Positions 42,207 through 52,669 of a stretch of 64,000 bases of DNA are shown piece by piece. The notes beneath the pieces were generated by a model. That model was not told where the DNA came from. It was given only the letters and a program-made list of their open reading frames with translations, and searched no databases. The position numbers were made by a program, and so were the translations under genes. Positions within the stretch are counted from its first letter, which is position 1. The number at the start of each line of letters is the position of its first letter. The stretch is from Bacteroides sp. (GTDB lineage: Bacteria; Bacteroidota; Bacteroidia; Bacteroidales; Muribaculaceae). The stretch spans positions 1 to 64,000 of the forward strand of contig JAMPEM010000010.1 in NCBI GenBank assembly GCA_023665145.1. The letters run 5' to 3'.

Positions 42207-44882
42207 ATGAAAATAACTTTTAGAATCCATTACCATACTCGTTGGGGTGAATCGCTATATATCTGTGGAGACATCCCTGAGCTTGGACTTAATGATGCCC
42301 ATGCAGCTGCCCAAATGCAACTCGCAGGCATGGATATTTGGCAGTTGGAAATTAACGTTCCTGATGGCTCGGAAATCAATTATCAATATATTGTTAAAAG
42401 TGAGGACGCTCCATGGCGTTTTGAATGGGGGGACAAACATAAAATTACACTTGGCTTCGGAGCCGGACGTTTAATCGTTGATGACAACTGGCAAGACGTA
42501 CCTTACGACAAACCATATTATTCATCTGCCTTCGTGGATGGAATGTTAGGTCGCGAATGTCGAGACCAACAATTGCGCCTTAAAGGGAATAGTATAAACA
42601 TATCGGTGCTTGCCCCTATGGTGGAACCGGATGAGGTGCTTGCAATTGCCGGTGAAAGTGACGCCCTGGGGAATTGGCTTCCTTCCGATGCCTTGAAAAT
42701 GAATGATGCCCGTTTCCCATTATGGGAAGCTAACATACCTGCAAAAGACCTTCGTGAGGGATTGCAATATAAATTTGTAATACTAAAAAAATCCACTCGT
42801 GAAGTAGTGGTATGGGAAAATCGCGACAATAGAACAATCCGCGGTGAAATCCCGCAGAATGGCGATATAAGGATATTGGCCGGATTGAGATTCAATAATC
42901 CTCGCAACAACTGGAAAGGTGCCGGAACAGCAATACCCGTGTTTTCCATTCGTACTGACGATGATTTCGGTGTAGGAGATTTCTATGACATTAAGAAAAT
43001 GGTGGATTGGTGTGTTGCCACAGGCCAAAAAGTACTGCAAATACTACCAATCAACGATACTACCAAAACCGGATCATGGGTGGATTCATACCCATATAGT
43101 GCCAACTCATCGTTTGCACTTCATCCAATGTATCTCAGACCGGAAGCGGTCGGCACATTGCCCGATCCGGAAAAACGACGCGAATATGAAGCTCTGCGTA
43201 AAGAACTGAATGCCCTGCACACAGTTGATTACGAACGTGTAAATAAAGCTAAATCTGATTATTTCCACCAAGTTTATGATATGGCGGGAAAAGAAACAGC
43301 TAACCGTGCAGACTACAAATCATTCGTTTCCAATAACGAATCATGGCTCATTCCTTATGCTGCTTGGTGTGTACTCCGTGATATCAATCATACTCCGGAT
43401 AACGAACAGTGGGGGGAATTTGCATCATTCGATAAGGAGAAAGTGGAGCGTTTCGTCCAAGATAATAAGAAGGAAACGGATTATTATATATTCCTCCAGT
43501 ATCATCTTGACAAGCAGCTACGTGAAGTAAGAGATTACGCACACCAGCATCGTGTAGTGTTAAAAGGTGACATACCTATCGGAGTTGGCCGTCAGAGTGT
43601 TGATGCCTGGCAGAATCGTAGATTATTCAATATGGATTCTCAAGCAGGTGCTCCACCTGATGCCTTTTCAGCACTCGGTCAAAACTGGGGATTCCCAACC
43701 TACAATTGGGATGAAATGGCGCGTGACGGTTTCTCTTGGTGGGCAAATCGATTCCGCAAGATGGCCGAATATTTCGATGCATATCGCATCGACCACATCC
43801 TCGGATTTTTCCGAATATGGCAAATTCCGATAGAGGCTGTGCATGGCCTTCTCGGTTATTTCAATCCGGCTCTTCCTTTCACTGCCGATGAGATGAGATA
43901 TAACTTCGATTTCTGGATAGACCATGACAGAATGACAAACCCTCTTATTCTTGATTGGATGCTACAGGATTTCTTCGGCGAATATGCAGATGAGGCCAAA
44001 GATCGTTTCCTTGAAGAGAACGGATACGGAAGATTCAAATTACGCTCGTTTGTAAACACTCAACTTAAGGTAAAGGAATATTTTGATTCCCTCGAAGAGA
44101 ATGAAAAGAACAAGCGACTGCGAGAAGCTCTCTATGGACTCATAGATGACGTTCTCTTCATCGAAGACCCCTATCGTCGAGGTACGTATCATCCCAGAAT
44201 CTCTGCTCAATTCTCCTATCAATATCGCATCCTCAATGATTATGAGAAATATTGTTTTGATCGCCTTTACAATGATTTCTTCTATCATCGTCATAATGAT
44301 TTCTGGTATGGCAAAGCAATGTGGAAATTACCACCGCTGCTTGACTCTACCAAAATGCTCACATGTGCTGAAGATCTTGGAATGATTCCCGATTGTGTCC
44401 CTGAAGTGATGCATCGTCTCCAGATACTTTCACTCGAAATCCAGAGAATGCCCAAAGATCCAAAATTGGAATTTGGTGACACATGGAATTATCCATATTA
44501 CAGTGTTTGCACAACATCCACCCACGATATGGGTGGTATCAGAGCATGGTGGGAAGAAGATAGAGGTCTCACTCAGAGATTCTATAATAATGTGCTTCAT
44601 CAAGGCGGAGATGCACCATATTACGCCGAGCCCTGGATATGCGATAAGATAATTGAATTGCAACTCAAATCACCATCCATGCTTTGTATCCTGCCATTGC
44701 AGGATTGGCTCTCCACTGATGCATCCCTCAGACGGGAAAATCCGGAAGAGGAAATAATTAATGTGCCGGCTAATCCGAGACACTACTGGAGGTATCGTAT
44801 GCATCTCCCTGTTGAGAAGCTGATGCAAGCCAAAGAGTTCAATGAATTGCTCAAAGAGCACATTGTCAGTTCGGCACGATAA
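42207..44882 (+). CDS. malQ: 4-alpha-glucanotransferase with two CBM20 domains
   Basis: 891 residues: two N-terminal starch-binding CBM20 domains (about 1-100 and 125-230; GESLYICGDIPELG and EVLAIAGESDALGNW) and a GH77 domain. The catalytic nucleophile region FDAYRIDHILGFFRIW, the acid/base ED in CAEDLGMIP and the STHDMGG motif are present. It rearranges maltodextrins in starch or glycogen use, probably in the cytosol (no signal peptide). DPE2-like architecture is common in Bacteroidales. Confidence 0.95.
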   Translation: MKITFRIHYHTRWGESLYICGDIPELGLNDAHAAAQMQLAGMDIWQLEINVPDGSEINYQYIVKSEDAPWRFEWGDKHKITLGFGAGRLIVDDNWQDVPYDKPYYSSAFVDGMLGRECRDQQLRLKGNSINISVLAPMVEPDEVLAIAGESDALGNWLPSDALKMNDARFPLWEANIPAKDLREGLQYKFVILKKSTREVVVWENRDNRTIRGEIPQNGDIRILAGLRFNNPRNNWKGAGTAIPVFSIRTDDDFGVGDFYDIKKMVDWCVATGQKVLQILPINDTTKTGSWVDSYPYSANSSFALHPMYLRPEAVGTLPDPEKRREYEALRKELNALHTVDYERVNKAKSDYFHQVYDMAGKETANRADYKSFVSNNESWLIPYAAWCVLRDINHTPDNEQWGEFASFDKEKVERFVQDNKKETDYYIFLQYHLDKQLREVRDYAHQHRVVLKGDIPIGVGRQSVDAWQNRRLFNMDSQAGAPPDAFSALGQNWGFPTYNWDEMARDGFSWWANRFRKMAEYFDAYRIDHILGFFRIWQIPIEAVHGLLGYFNPALPFTADEMRYNFDFWIDHDRMTNPLILDWMLQDFFGEYADEAKDRFLEENGYGRFKLRSFVNTQLKVKEYFDSLEENEKNKRLREALYGLIDDVLFIEDPYRRGTYHPRISAQFSYQYRILNDYEKYCFDRLYNDFFYHRHNDFWYGKAMWKLPPLLDSTKMLTCAEDLGMIPDCVPEVMHRLQILSLEIQRMPKDPKLEFGDTWNYPYYSVCTTSTHDMGGIRAWWEEDRGLTQRFYNNVLHQGGDAPYYAEPWICDKIIELQLKSPSMLCILPLQDWLSTDASLRRENPEEEIINVPANPRHYWRYRMHLPVEKLMQAKEFNELLKEHIVSSAR

Positions 44883-44911
44883 AGGCTGATGATATAAAAT
44901 AACAGAAAAAG

Positions 44912-44948
44912 GACGACTTGTTTTTATCAACGAGCCGTCTTTTTTTTC
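44912..44948 (+). terminator. Terminator of malQ
   Basis: GGACGACTTG / CGAGCCGTC with a loop of about 10 nt and eight T. Confidence 0.85.
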
Positions 44949-44970
44949 GTATCGATTTTTTTAGTGTGAA

Positions 44971-45002
44971 TTTGTGATTTACAAAAAAAAGTATTAACTT
45001 TG
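44971..45002 (+). promoter_or_regulatory. Promoter of recQ
   Basis: TTTG (44971-44974), 20 nt, TAACTTTG (44995-45002); leader of about 105 nt. Confidence 0.8.
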
Positions 45003-45113
45003 TGATAGAAGAAGCTCATACCGGCTGAACACACCCTAATATGTGAAACATCAGAAGGTAACAGCTCAGAGAGATGGAATCGCAGTAATAACAACATTCT
45101 CGCAGCTTCTGTT

Positions 45114-47288
45114 ATGGCAGATAGAAACGATGTAATTAATGCGCTAAAGCATCATTTTGGATTTGAGCAATTTAAGGGGAATCAGGAAGATGTTATTCTT
45201 AGTCTTCTTGAAGGAAATGATGTCTTTGTGCTGATGCCCACCGGAGGTGGCAAATCACTTTGTTATCAGCTTCCGGCGCTGATGTCGCAAGGTTGCGCTA
45301 TTGTTATTTCTCCGCTCATCGCTCTGATGAAAAACCAGGTAGACTCAATCCGTCAGTTTGAGGAGAATGACAATGTTGCGCATTTCCTGAATTCCTCACT
45401 TAATAAATCACAAATTGACAAGGTGAAACGCGACGTAGTGGAAGGCCGTACCAAACTCCTGTATGTCGCTCCCGAATCCCTCACCAAAGAGGAACATATC
45501 AATTTCTTTAAAACAGTCAAAATATCCTTCTATGCTGTAGATGAAGCCCATTGTATCTCAGAATGGGGTCATGATTTCCGTCCCGAATACCGCCGGATTC
45601 GTTCCATAATCAATGTGATCGGGGCCCGTCCGGTGATTGCCCTTACAGCCACTGCAACGCCTAAGGTGCAACACGATATTCAGAAGAATCTCGGAATGTT
45701 AAAAGCTCATGTCTACAAATCAAGCTTCAACCGTAAAAACCTCTACTATGAGGTCCGTCCCAAAACAAGAGATGTAGGGCGTGACATAATAAGAATGATT
45801 AAAAATCATCCCGGTGAGTCCGGAATAATTTACTGTCTCTCGAGAAAGAAAGTAGAGGAGATATCCGAAATGCTCACCGTCAACGATGTTAAAGCACTTC
45901 CTTATCATGCAGGTATGGATCCCACTAAAAGAGCTGCAAACCAAGATGCCTTCTTACATGAAGATGTAGATGTCATTGTGGCAACTATTGCTTTCGGAAT
46001 GGGTATCGACAAGCCGGATGTCAGATATGTAGTACATTACGATATCCCCAAAAGTCTCGAAGGTTATTATCAAGAGACAGGTCGTGCCGGCAGAGATGGC
46101 GGCGAAGGAAGATGTATCACCTTCTATTCACACAAGGATCTACAGAAGCTCGAAAAGTTGATGCAGACCAAAACTCCAATAGAGCAGGAAATTGGTCGTC
46201 AACTCCTCCAAGAGACCGCTGGATATGCCGAATCCTCAGTATGTCGTCGCAAAATTTTGTTACACTATTTCGGTGAACAATACGAAGAAGATAACTGTGG
46301 TGCTTGCGACAATTGCCTCCATCCGAAGAATAGGATAGATGCCTCCGATGAACTGTGTGCCGTAATCGAAGCAGTATTAGACACGGGCGGCTGCTTTCGT
46401 GCTGAATATATAGGTCACTATCTGGCCGGAAGACGTACTGACGAGATACGCTCCTATGGCCACGACAAAAATGAATCATTTGCCGCATTGGAAGGCGCTG
46501 AAGATAAGTTTATATCCGCTGTAATAAGACAAGGAATTATTGCCGGATACCTGCAACGGGATATTGAAGATTACGGAATAGTGAAAGTCACCCCAAAAGG
46601 GAAAAGTTTTCTTGACAAACCGGGGAAATTCGAAGTGGTGGAAGACCACGAGTTCAACGATTCTGATTTCGAACCGGCTCCTCGTGGTGGTGGCGCAGCA
46701 GATCCTCAATTGCTTGGTATCCTCAAGGCAGAACGCAAAGCTGTTGCCAGGCGTCTAAATCTTCCCCCATACATCATATTTCAAGATCCGGCTCTTGAGG
46801 CTATGGCTACTACATATCCTATCACCGAAACCGAGCTTCAAACCATTCCCGGTGTAGGTGTAGGCAAAACAAAAAAATTCGGTGATAATTTTCTGAATCT
46901 TATTCGCAAATATGTGGAAGATAATGAGATAGAAAGACCGGATGACTTTAAAGTCAGAACTCTTGCAAGCAGAAGTCTGACTAAAATCTATCTGATACAA
47001 GGTATTGATAGGAAAATTCCTCTTGATGAGCTTGCCGATAATAAGGGACTTGACTTTCTGGAATTGCTTGATGAGTTGGAGACTATTGTGGAAGGCGGTA
47101 CTAAAATCAATGTCGATTATTACCTTGATGAAATCCTCGATGATGATATGCAGCAAGAAATCATTGAATATTTCCGCGATATGGAGGAAGACGATATTGA
47201 CGCGGCTATATCAGAATTTTCAGAAGATTATACCGAGGAAGAAATTCGTCTGGTACGAATAAAATTCATTGCAGACATGGGGAATTGA
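45114..47288 (+). CDS. recQ: ATP-dependent DNA helicase RecQ
   Basis: 724 residues: SF2 helicase core (Walker A MPTGGGKSLCYQLP, DEAH box with the RecQ aromatic-rich loop CISEWGHDFRPEYR, QETGRAGRDG), zinc domain (C in VCRRK, then DNCGACDNC), winged helix, HRDC (FQDPALEAMATTYP...IPGVGVGKTKKFG), and an extra acidic C-terminal region rich in D/E typical of Bacteroidota. Unwinds DNA in recombination and fork repair. Confidence 0.95.
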   Translation: MADRNDVINALKHHFGFEQFKGNQEDVILSLLEGNDVFVLMPTGGGKSLCYQLPALMSQGCAIVISPLIALMKNQVDSIRQFEENDNVAHFLNSSLNKSQIDKVKRDVVEGRTKLLYVAPESLTKEEHINFFKTVKISFYAVDEAHCISEWGHDFRPEYRRIRSIINVIGARPVIALTATATPKVQHDIQKNLGMLKAHVYKSSFNRKNLYYEVRPKTRDVGRDIIRMIKNHPGESGIIYCLSRKKVEEISEMLTVNDVKALPYHAGMDPTKRAANQDAFLHEDVDVIVATIAFGMGIDKPDVRYVVHYDIPKSLEGYYQETGRAGRDGGEGRCITFYSHKDLQKLEKLMQTKTPIEQEIGRQLLQETAGYAESSVCRRKILLHYFGEQYEEDNCGACDNCLHPKNRIDASDELCAVIEAVLDTGGCFRAEYIGHYLAGRRTDEIRSYGHDKNESFAALEGAEDKFISAVIRQGIIAGYLQRDIEDYGIVKVTPKGKSFLDKPGKFEVVEDHEFNDSDFEPAPRGGGAADPQLLGILKAERKAVARRLNLPPYIIFQDPALEAMATTYPITETELQTIPGVGVGKTKKFGDNFLNLIRKYVEDNEIERPDDFKVRTLASRSLTKIYLIQGIDRKIPLDELADNKGLDFLELLDELETIVEGGTKINVDYYLDEILDDDMQQEIIEYFRDMEEDDIDAAISEFSEDYTEEEIRLVRIKFIADMGN

Positions 47289-47307
47289 TTCTCCGGAACC
47301 TCTTAAT

Positions 47308-47385
47308 ATTCATTGCATCCCAATCTTCAGATTAGCCAAGCCAACTATTCATTGCATCTCAATCCTCAGATTAGCCAAGCCAACT
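47308..47385. repeat. 39-bp tandem duplication at the mutL 3' end
   Basis: Two adjacent 39-nt copies (47308-47346 and 47347-47385) differing at two positions. The second copy contains the last mutL codons and its stop (47371-47373); the first is the duplicated downstream copy, reaching toward the recQ stop at 47288. Confidence 0.85.
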
Positions 47386-49248
47386 TTCAATCTTCTCGCC
47401 CGGAAGAACTTTATAGATGGATTTGCCGTAAGGAGTAAGCACAGGATCAGGCAATGACATCAACTGACCTACAAGATGTTCCATCTCAGAATCACTTAGC
47501 CTTACTCCACCTTTTATCGCACCACATCGAGCCATAACCATGGCAAGATTCTCCCTAATTGCACGTTGTGGTGATTCCTCTTTACCATAATTCACGGCAT
47601 CATCACTGACTGATTCAAGCATACTCAATATGATATCAACGGGATTGACATCTCTTATCATGGAAGGTACGCCTTCGATACGCCATGATGTGTCTCCCGT
47701 CTGTTTTATGACAAATCCCATCCTCTTTAATTCGTCCTCTATACCTTCAAGAGTAAGTTGTTGTGCGTCATCAAGAGTGATGGTTTCAGGAAACATAACC
47801 CGTTGTGTGGAATGTTGAGATGAAACTGTGGTGCTAAGAAATTTTTCGTACAGAATTTTGAAATGTGCCCGATGCTGATCTATGACCAATAACCCCTCCC
47901 TCGAAGATGTAAGAATGTATTTATTGGCAAACTGCAGACAAATGGATGAATTATAATCTTCTGCCGCGGTCCCCGGTAACTCCTTTGTGGAATTAAAATT
48001 ATCCGCATCGGCAATGTCCGCTTTTTTGTTCATAAATCCGGCATACAGCTCCTCCCAATTTGATGAAATACCGGCAGGTCTCCATGACGATAATCCACCT
48101 CTGTGTTTTGGCTTCGAAGAGGGATTAGTTGAAGCGGTATCTGTATTGTCAAATGGATTATACCCACCCGGAATATCAAGATTGGGTACTTCAGGTTCCT
48201 GTCCGGGTTTAAGAGGATTCACAGGAAGAATATCGCTGTTGAAATCTATTGATGGCACAGCCGAATTACTCCCCAATGACGCTCTTACAGCACCGGCAAG
48301 GATAGGCCATATCTCCTTTTCATATTCGAATCTAATTTCGTTCTTGGTAGGATGGATATTGACATCTATTGTGGACGGGTCTACCTCAAATTTCAAAAAA
48401 TAGCATGGCTCTGTGCCCGGAGCTGTCAGATGCTCGTAACAATTTAACACTGCCTTCCGGAAATAGGGATGTTTCATGTTTCGTCCGTTCACTATTAAAT
48501 ACTGAAGCGGATTTCTCTTGCGTGCATGTTCCGGTCGGGATATGTACCCTTGAATCTTTACTATCGACGTCTCAACATCAACGGGTAAAAGCTGCATGTT
48601 GAGATTATTCTTCCATAAATCTGTGATACGCTGTTTGAAATTACCGGGCATCAAAGAGATTTTTCGTCCTCCGGTATCAATACTCATGCGGATATTATTA
48701 TTGACAAGAGCCAATCGTTCAAATTCGCGCATGATGTTGGAAAGCTCTACATTGTCCGACTTAAGGAATTTACGTCTTGCCGGAACATTGTAAAAAATAT
48801 TGCGAATCATGAAGTTACTACCTTGTTCACAAACGCAAGGCTCTTGCGTTTCCACCTCAGAACCGTTTATACACAGACGAATACCCATAGAGTCGTCAGC
48901 TGTCTTTGTGCGTAATTCCACTTGTGAAATGGCACATATCGAAGGCAATGCTTCTCCACGAAAACCCATTGTAGCGAGCGTAAGAAGATCATCTGCCTGA
49001 GATATCTTTGATGTGGCATGACGTTCAAATGCCATACGTGCATCTGTTTCTGTCATCCCTTTCCCATTGTCTATTACCTGTATTAGAGTGCGTCCGGCAT
49101 CTCTGATGAAAATCTGAATCTCAGTAGCTCCGGCATCTACGGCGTTCTCCACAAGCTCCTTTATGACCGATGCAGGGCGTTGAATCACTTCACCGGCCGC
49201 TATCTGATTAGCTACGGAATCAGGTAATAATCGAATGATGTCTGCCAT
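47371..49248 (-). CDS. mutL: DNA mismatch repair protein MutL
   Basis: 625 residues. GHKL ATPase N-terminus is complete (IAAGEVIQRPASVIKELVENAVDAGA, DNGKGM, ATSKI, GFRGEAL). The C-terminal endonuclease signature is not intact: DQHA(x)2E(x)4E reads DQHRAHFKILYE, and the C-terminal CPHGRP motif reads TPYGKS. It therefore may lack nicking activity. Own promoter -7 box at 49279-49272. Confidence 0.94.
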   Translation of the reverse strand: MADIIRLLPDSVANQIAAGEVIQRPASVIKELVENAVDAGATEIQIFIRDAGRTLIQVIDNGKGMTETDARMAFERHATSKISQADDLLTLATMGFRGEALPSICAISQVELRTKTADDSMGIRLCINGSEVETQEPCVCEQGSNFMIRNIFYNVPARRKFLKSDNVELSNIMREFERLALVNNNIRMSIDTGGRKISLMPGNFKQRITDLWKNNLNMQLLPVDVETSIVKIQGYISRPEHARKRNPLQYLIVNGRNMKHPYFRKAVLNCYEHLTAPGTEPCYFLKFEVDPSTIDVNIHPTKNEIRFEYEKEIWPILAGAVRASLGSNSAVPSIDFNSDILPVNPLKPGQEPEVPNLDIPGGYNPFDNTDTASTNPSSKPKHRGGLSSWRPAGISSNWEELYAGFMNKKADIADADNFNSTKELPGTAAEDYNSSICLQFANKYILTSSREGLLVIDQHRAHFKILYEKFLSTTVSSQHSTQRVMFPETITLDDAQQLTLEGIEDELKRMGFVIKQTGDTSWRIEGVPSMIRDVNPVDIILSMLESVSDDAVNYGKEESPQRAIRENLAMVMARCGAIKGGVRLSDSEMEHLVGQLMSLPDPVLTPYGKSIYKVLPGEKIESWLG

Positions 49249-49271
49249 AGAATAATTCTTTTTTTCTATTT

Positions 49272-49279
49272 CAAAGATA
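49272..49279 (-). promoter_or_regulatory. -7 box of mutL
   Basis: Minus strand TATCTTTG, 24 nt before the start codon. Confidence 0.55.
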
Positions 49280-49311
49280 ATAGGGGAAAGGATAAATAAA
49301 AGAGAATAATA

Positions 49312-51267
49312 TCAAGGCTCAAGTTCTGTCGGAGCCTCCACTGTAGGGGGAGAAGGTGATTCCTCCGTATGTCCGAAATAGTTGAGCAAATCGTCAGGGA
49401 CGATTCCAAGATCATCCTCCCATTTTATCCTGTCGCCATACCATACACGCTTTGGACGTATCCCCTCGAGCCATTGAAAATCCGGCAGGAATTTCTGGTC
49501 GCGCTTTTTGATGAGAAAGAGTGGTGAGACTGAACCCGTGACATCCGGCCACATCTTCAGCTTGTCAAGTTTTCTGTCTGTCATGTCCACCGTCAGAAAC
49601 GAACTCTCAGCCTGAATAAGCTTGGAATATGTACTGTCTTGTTCCTGCGGCAAAAAGATGGTCTGAACATTCTGTTCCAACTCAAGATGTCGTAAATCAT
49701 TATTCTCAAAGAAGGCGTGAAGCTCTTTCCCCTTAAGCTGATTATAGAAATCCTCCTCTACATGTTCTATTAGGAATGACTTATCCGGAATGAATGCGCG
49801 GTCTGCAGTAGAATCGTTAAGATGGACATGTATCTCAGTCCCGCTGATTTGTCGTTCCCCGCTCCATGCCACAGGTTTAACATACATTCTTGCCATCGAA
49901 TCAATCTCTGTGTATATGATTGAATCCGCCACCCCCTGCACCGTTTGATTGAAGAATCGGGCATTCCGTAATGCCTTTGCCGTATAGAAATCTTTCTCAA
50001 CCATCAGGCTTGAATCAAGTGGCTCTTGTGGTGGAATTACAGGAACAGAATCACCGGAAAGTGTAGCCTCCTCTATTATCTCCTTTTTGAGAAGTTCATA
50101 ATTTTCTCTCGCCTTTGATATGATTTCCGGCTCAAAAATTTTCTCTGTAGTGATTAAGGTAAGAATCGTGTCAGCCCGAAGGAAATTAGTATCGGGACGT
50201 GAATATTCTATCAATAAAGGATGACCGGTGGCAAAAGCTGTACGTCGCAGCTCATCATATTCGCCGTAATCACCGTATAAAATCGATTTACGGGCTGTGT
50301 CGGTAAGCACCATAGGTTTGCCGGAAGGCCCCTCAAACATATATGCCTTTGAGACTCTGTTTGCCTTGTCATATACTATATGGTCACCGTCAAGTGTGAT
50401 AACATTACCGGACGAATCGGTATGTTCTATTATGGAACGAGCGAGAAGTTCAGCATTGTCAGTTCGGGTATTATACCATCCGGAATTTGTGCGTATAACG
50501 TCATTGCGTCCCTCAATAAGGGTTGGAGCATCTATGCGGGCAATGTTAGTTCGTGTATTGTAATGAAGAATCGAGGTGGTGAGTCGGAAACCATCCTTAT
50601 TGTTGATAAGTTCTACATCATCGCGGAATTCAGCATCCTTGGTGGAAGGGGAGTAATTGCCGTAAATAGATGTCAATGTATTTATACCATCATCGAGTTT
50701 GCCACCATGTTCATACCATCCAAGTTGGCGCGCCAAATCATAATCGAGGCTGTCGGTAGTCAGTTTTGTAGAACGGTTGATTAATCTCACTGTCGGTTGT
50801 GTTGCACCGCAACGTAACCGAGCCTGTTTGGTCTGCCCGTTGTAAAAAAGCTTGTCGGCATATACAAACAGTGTGTCTCCCTGTTCCATCTTCACATGTC
50901 CAAAGGCATTTAGCGAATTAAATTCCGGATAATAATAAGCAGAATCACAGAACATCCACATATTCCCCTGACGAAATTTTACATTGCCCGATACAATCTG
51001 GTGTTCATATCCATCCGCTTCACGGCGATAGAGACTATCGGCATTTTCGAGAAATATTTTATCTTTCTGATACCTGTTGATTGAAGGGATTTGAGGTTTG
51101 ATGGGCACTGTCGGTTTGGGTCGTGTGTAAATCTCCTTGGGTTGTGTCTTTTTCTGACGTGATTTCTGATCCTGACTTTGGGCAATAAGAGAACCCAGGC
51201 TACATAAAATTATGAGCCCGAGCATATATGCTATCCGCCGGGGACTATGCTTGATTCCGAATTTCAA
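49312..51267 (-). CDS. OstA/LptA-like protein
   Basis: 651 residues with a signal peptide (helix about 12-29). The N-terminal half carries OstA/LptA-like beta repeats (VSGNVKFRQGNMWMFCDSAYYYPEFNSLNAFGHVKMEQGDTL) of the beta-jellyroll type that ferries lipopolysaccharide through the periplasm. It is much longer than E. coli LptA, as is usual in Bacteroidota. It follows the SurA-like gene by 29 nt. Confidence 0.85.
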   Translation of the reverse strand: MKFGIKHSPRRIAYMLGLIILCSLGSLIAQSQDQKSRQKKTQPKEIYTRPKPTVPIKPQIPSINRYQKDKIFLENADSLYRREADGYEHQIVSGNVKFRQGNMWMFCDSAYYYPEFNSLNAFGHVKMEQGDTLFVYADKLFYNGQTKQARLRCGATQPTVRLINRSTKLTTDSLDYDLARQLGWYEHGGKLDDGINTLTSIYGNYSPSTKDAEFRDDVELINNKDGFRLTTSILHYNTRTNIARIDAPTLIEGRNDVIRTNSGWYNTRTDNAELLARSIIEHTDSSGNVITLDGDHIVYDKANRVSKAYMFEGPSGKPMVLTDTARKSILYGDYGEYDELRRTAFATGHPLLIEYSRPDTNFLRADTILTLITTEKIFEPEIISKARENYELLKKEIIEEATLSGDSVPVIPPQEPLDSSLMVEKDFYTAKALRNARFFNQTVQGVADSIIYTEIDSMARMYVKPVAWSGERQISGTEIHVHLNDSTADRAFIPDKSFLIEHVEEDFYNQLKGKELHAFFENNDLRHLELEQNVQTIFLPQEQDSTYSKLIQAESSFLTVDMTDRKLDKLKMWPDVTGSVSPLFLIKKRDQKFLPDFQWLEGIRPKRVWYGDRIKWEDDLGIVPDDLLNYFGHTEESPSPPTVEAPTELEP

Positions 51268-51296
51268 TTTATGCGACCCTTATGATTATATGAGAC

Positions 51297-52655
51297 TTAA
51301 TCCTTAATCCATCCGGAATATTTAAAATCACAACCATCCCATCCGTCTTCGATGCGGACATATATGTTCTTTATCTTGTTTTCCACCCATTGACGGATTA
51401 TCTCCTCTCGCTTATATTCTTCGTACATATCCTTAATCAGATTGTAATCATCTGCTATAGTGGCCATGTGTCCATCGGTACGGCTTTTCAGTTTTACGAT
51501 AGCTACTACGTCTGAGTTTTTCTTCTGATCTTTCATGATGAAGGCTTGTGATATCTCACCCGGTTTCATCGTTTCGATTTGGCGTGCCACTTCAGCAGGC
51601 AGCTCCTGCATCTCAAATTTGGATGAGCCGGTATTAGGATTCATCATAAGGCCGTTATTGTTCTTGGTGTCCTTATCCTGTGATACATATCGAGCCGCCT
51701 CTTCAAAGGGGAATTTCTCTGCTATAATCTCCTTACGCAATGAGTCAAGTCTGACCACAGCCGCATCAAGATCCTTTGACGCAACTTTGGGACGCAACAA
51801 TATATGACGTACATTTACCATATCGCCACGTTTCTCAATAAGTTGGATGATGTGAAATCCGAATTCCGTTTCTACTATTCTTGACACCTTTGAGGGGTCA
51901 TTCAGATTCCATGCTACATTGGCAAATTCCGGAACAAAATCAGCGCGGTTATGAAATCCCAACTCACCACCCTGCATCGACGAACCATCCTCACTATACA
52001 TAATGGCAAGTGTTGAGAATGAACTTTCTCCATTATTAATACGCTCTGTGAACTCTCTCAATCGTGATTTTACATCCTCTATCTCCTGACGCGGAATGAT
52101 GGGATTGAGTGTGATGACCTGTGCCTCTACTTGCATCGGAACGTATGGGATACTGTCTTTCGGAAGATTGGCAAAATATCGCTTCACATCGTTGGGCGTA
52201 GCTTTAATGTCTTTCGTTAAATTACGTTGAACTTCATTGACTATCATGTTGTTGCGCGTCAGCTCAGTAAGTTGTTCGCGTAAAGCCGGCATCGACTTGT
52301 GGAAATATTCCTCCACTCGCTCGGCTGATCCCAAATTGGTGATAAAATAGTTAATGCGACGCTCCACCATAGCACTCACTTGTGAGGGCTGGGCCTCCAC
52401 AGTGTCAAGTTTTGCTTGGCTGAGAAACAATTTCTCTACGGCCATCTCTTCCGGAATAGTGCAATAAGGATTTCCTGTTATCGGTGTTCCGCTTTGACGC
52501 ATTTGCTCATATTGATCCTCTATTTCGGAGCGGAAAATTGGCTCATCTCCCACTACCCATGCCACTTCATCTATTACATTCTTATTCGTGTGTGCTATGG
52601 CGGTAACGGCCGTCAGCAGCAATATTGTCCCAAGTGTCTTTTTTGTCAGTCTCAC
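51297..52655 (-). CDS. SurA-like periplasmic peptidyl-prolyl isomerase
   Basis: 452 residues: signal peptide (7-22), SurA-type N-terminal helices, and two parvulin (PpiC) domains (the first around FSTLAIMYSEDGSSMQGGELGFH, the second beginning at NVRHILLRPK). It would chaperone outer-membrane proteins. Middle gene of the lipoprotein-SurA-OstA set. Confidence 0.88.
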   Translation of the reverse strand: MRLTKKTLGTILLLTAVTAIAHTNKNVIDEVAWVVGDEPIFRSEIEDQYEQMRQSGTPITGNPYCTIPEEMAVEKLFLSQAKLDTVEAQPSQVSAMVERRINYFITNLGSAERVEEYFHKSMPALREQLTELTRNNMIVNEVQRNLTKDIKATPNDVKRYFANLPKDSIPYVPMQVEAQVITLNPIIPRQEIEDVKSRLREFTERINNGESSFSTLAIMYSEDGSSMQGGELGFHNRADFVPEFANVAWNLNDPSKVSRIVETEFGFHIIQLIEKRGDMVNVRHILLRPKVASKDLDAAVVRLDSLRKEIIAEKFPFEEAARYVSQDKDTKNNNGLMMNPNTGSSKFEMQELPAEVARQIETMKPGEISQAFIMKDQKKNSDVVAIVKLKSRTDGHMATIADDYNLIKDMYEEYKREEIIRQWVENKIKNIYVRIEDGWDGCDFKYSGWIKD

Positions 52656-52669
52656 GATTTTTGGTGTTT

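Noticed and set aside
47308..47385. CRISPR-like repeat
   Set aside because: Only two directly adjacent copies without spacers, one inside mutL: a simple tandem duplication.
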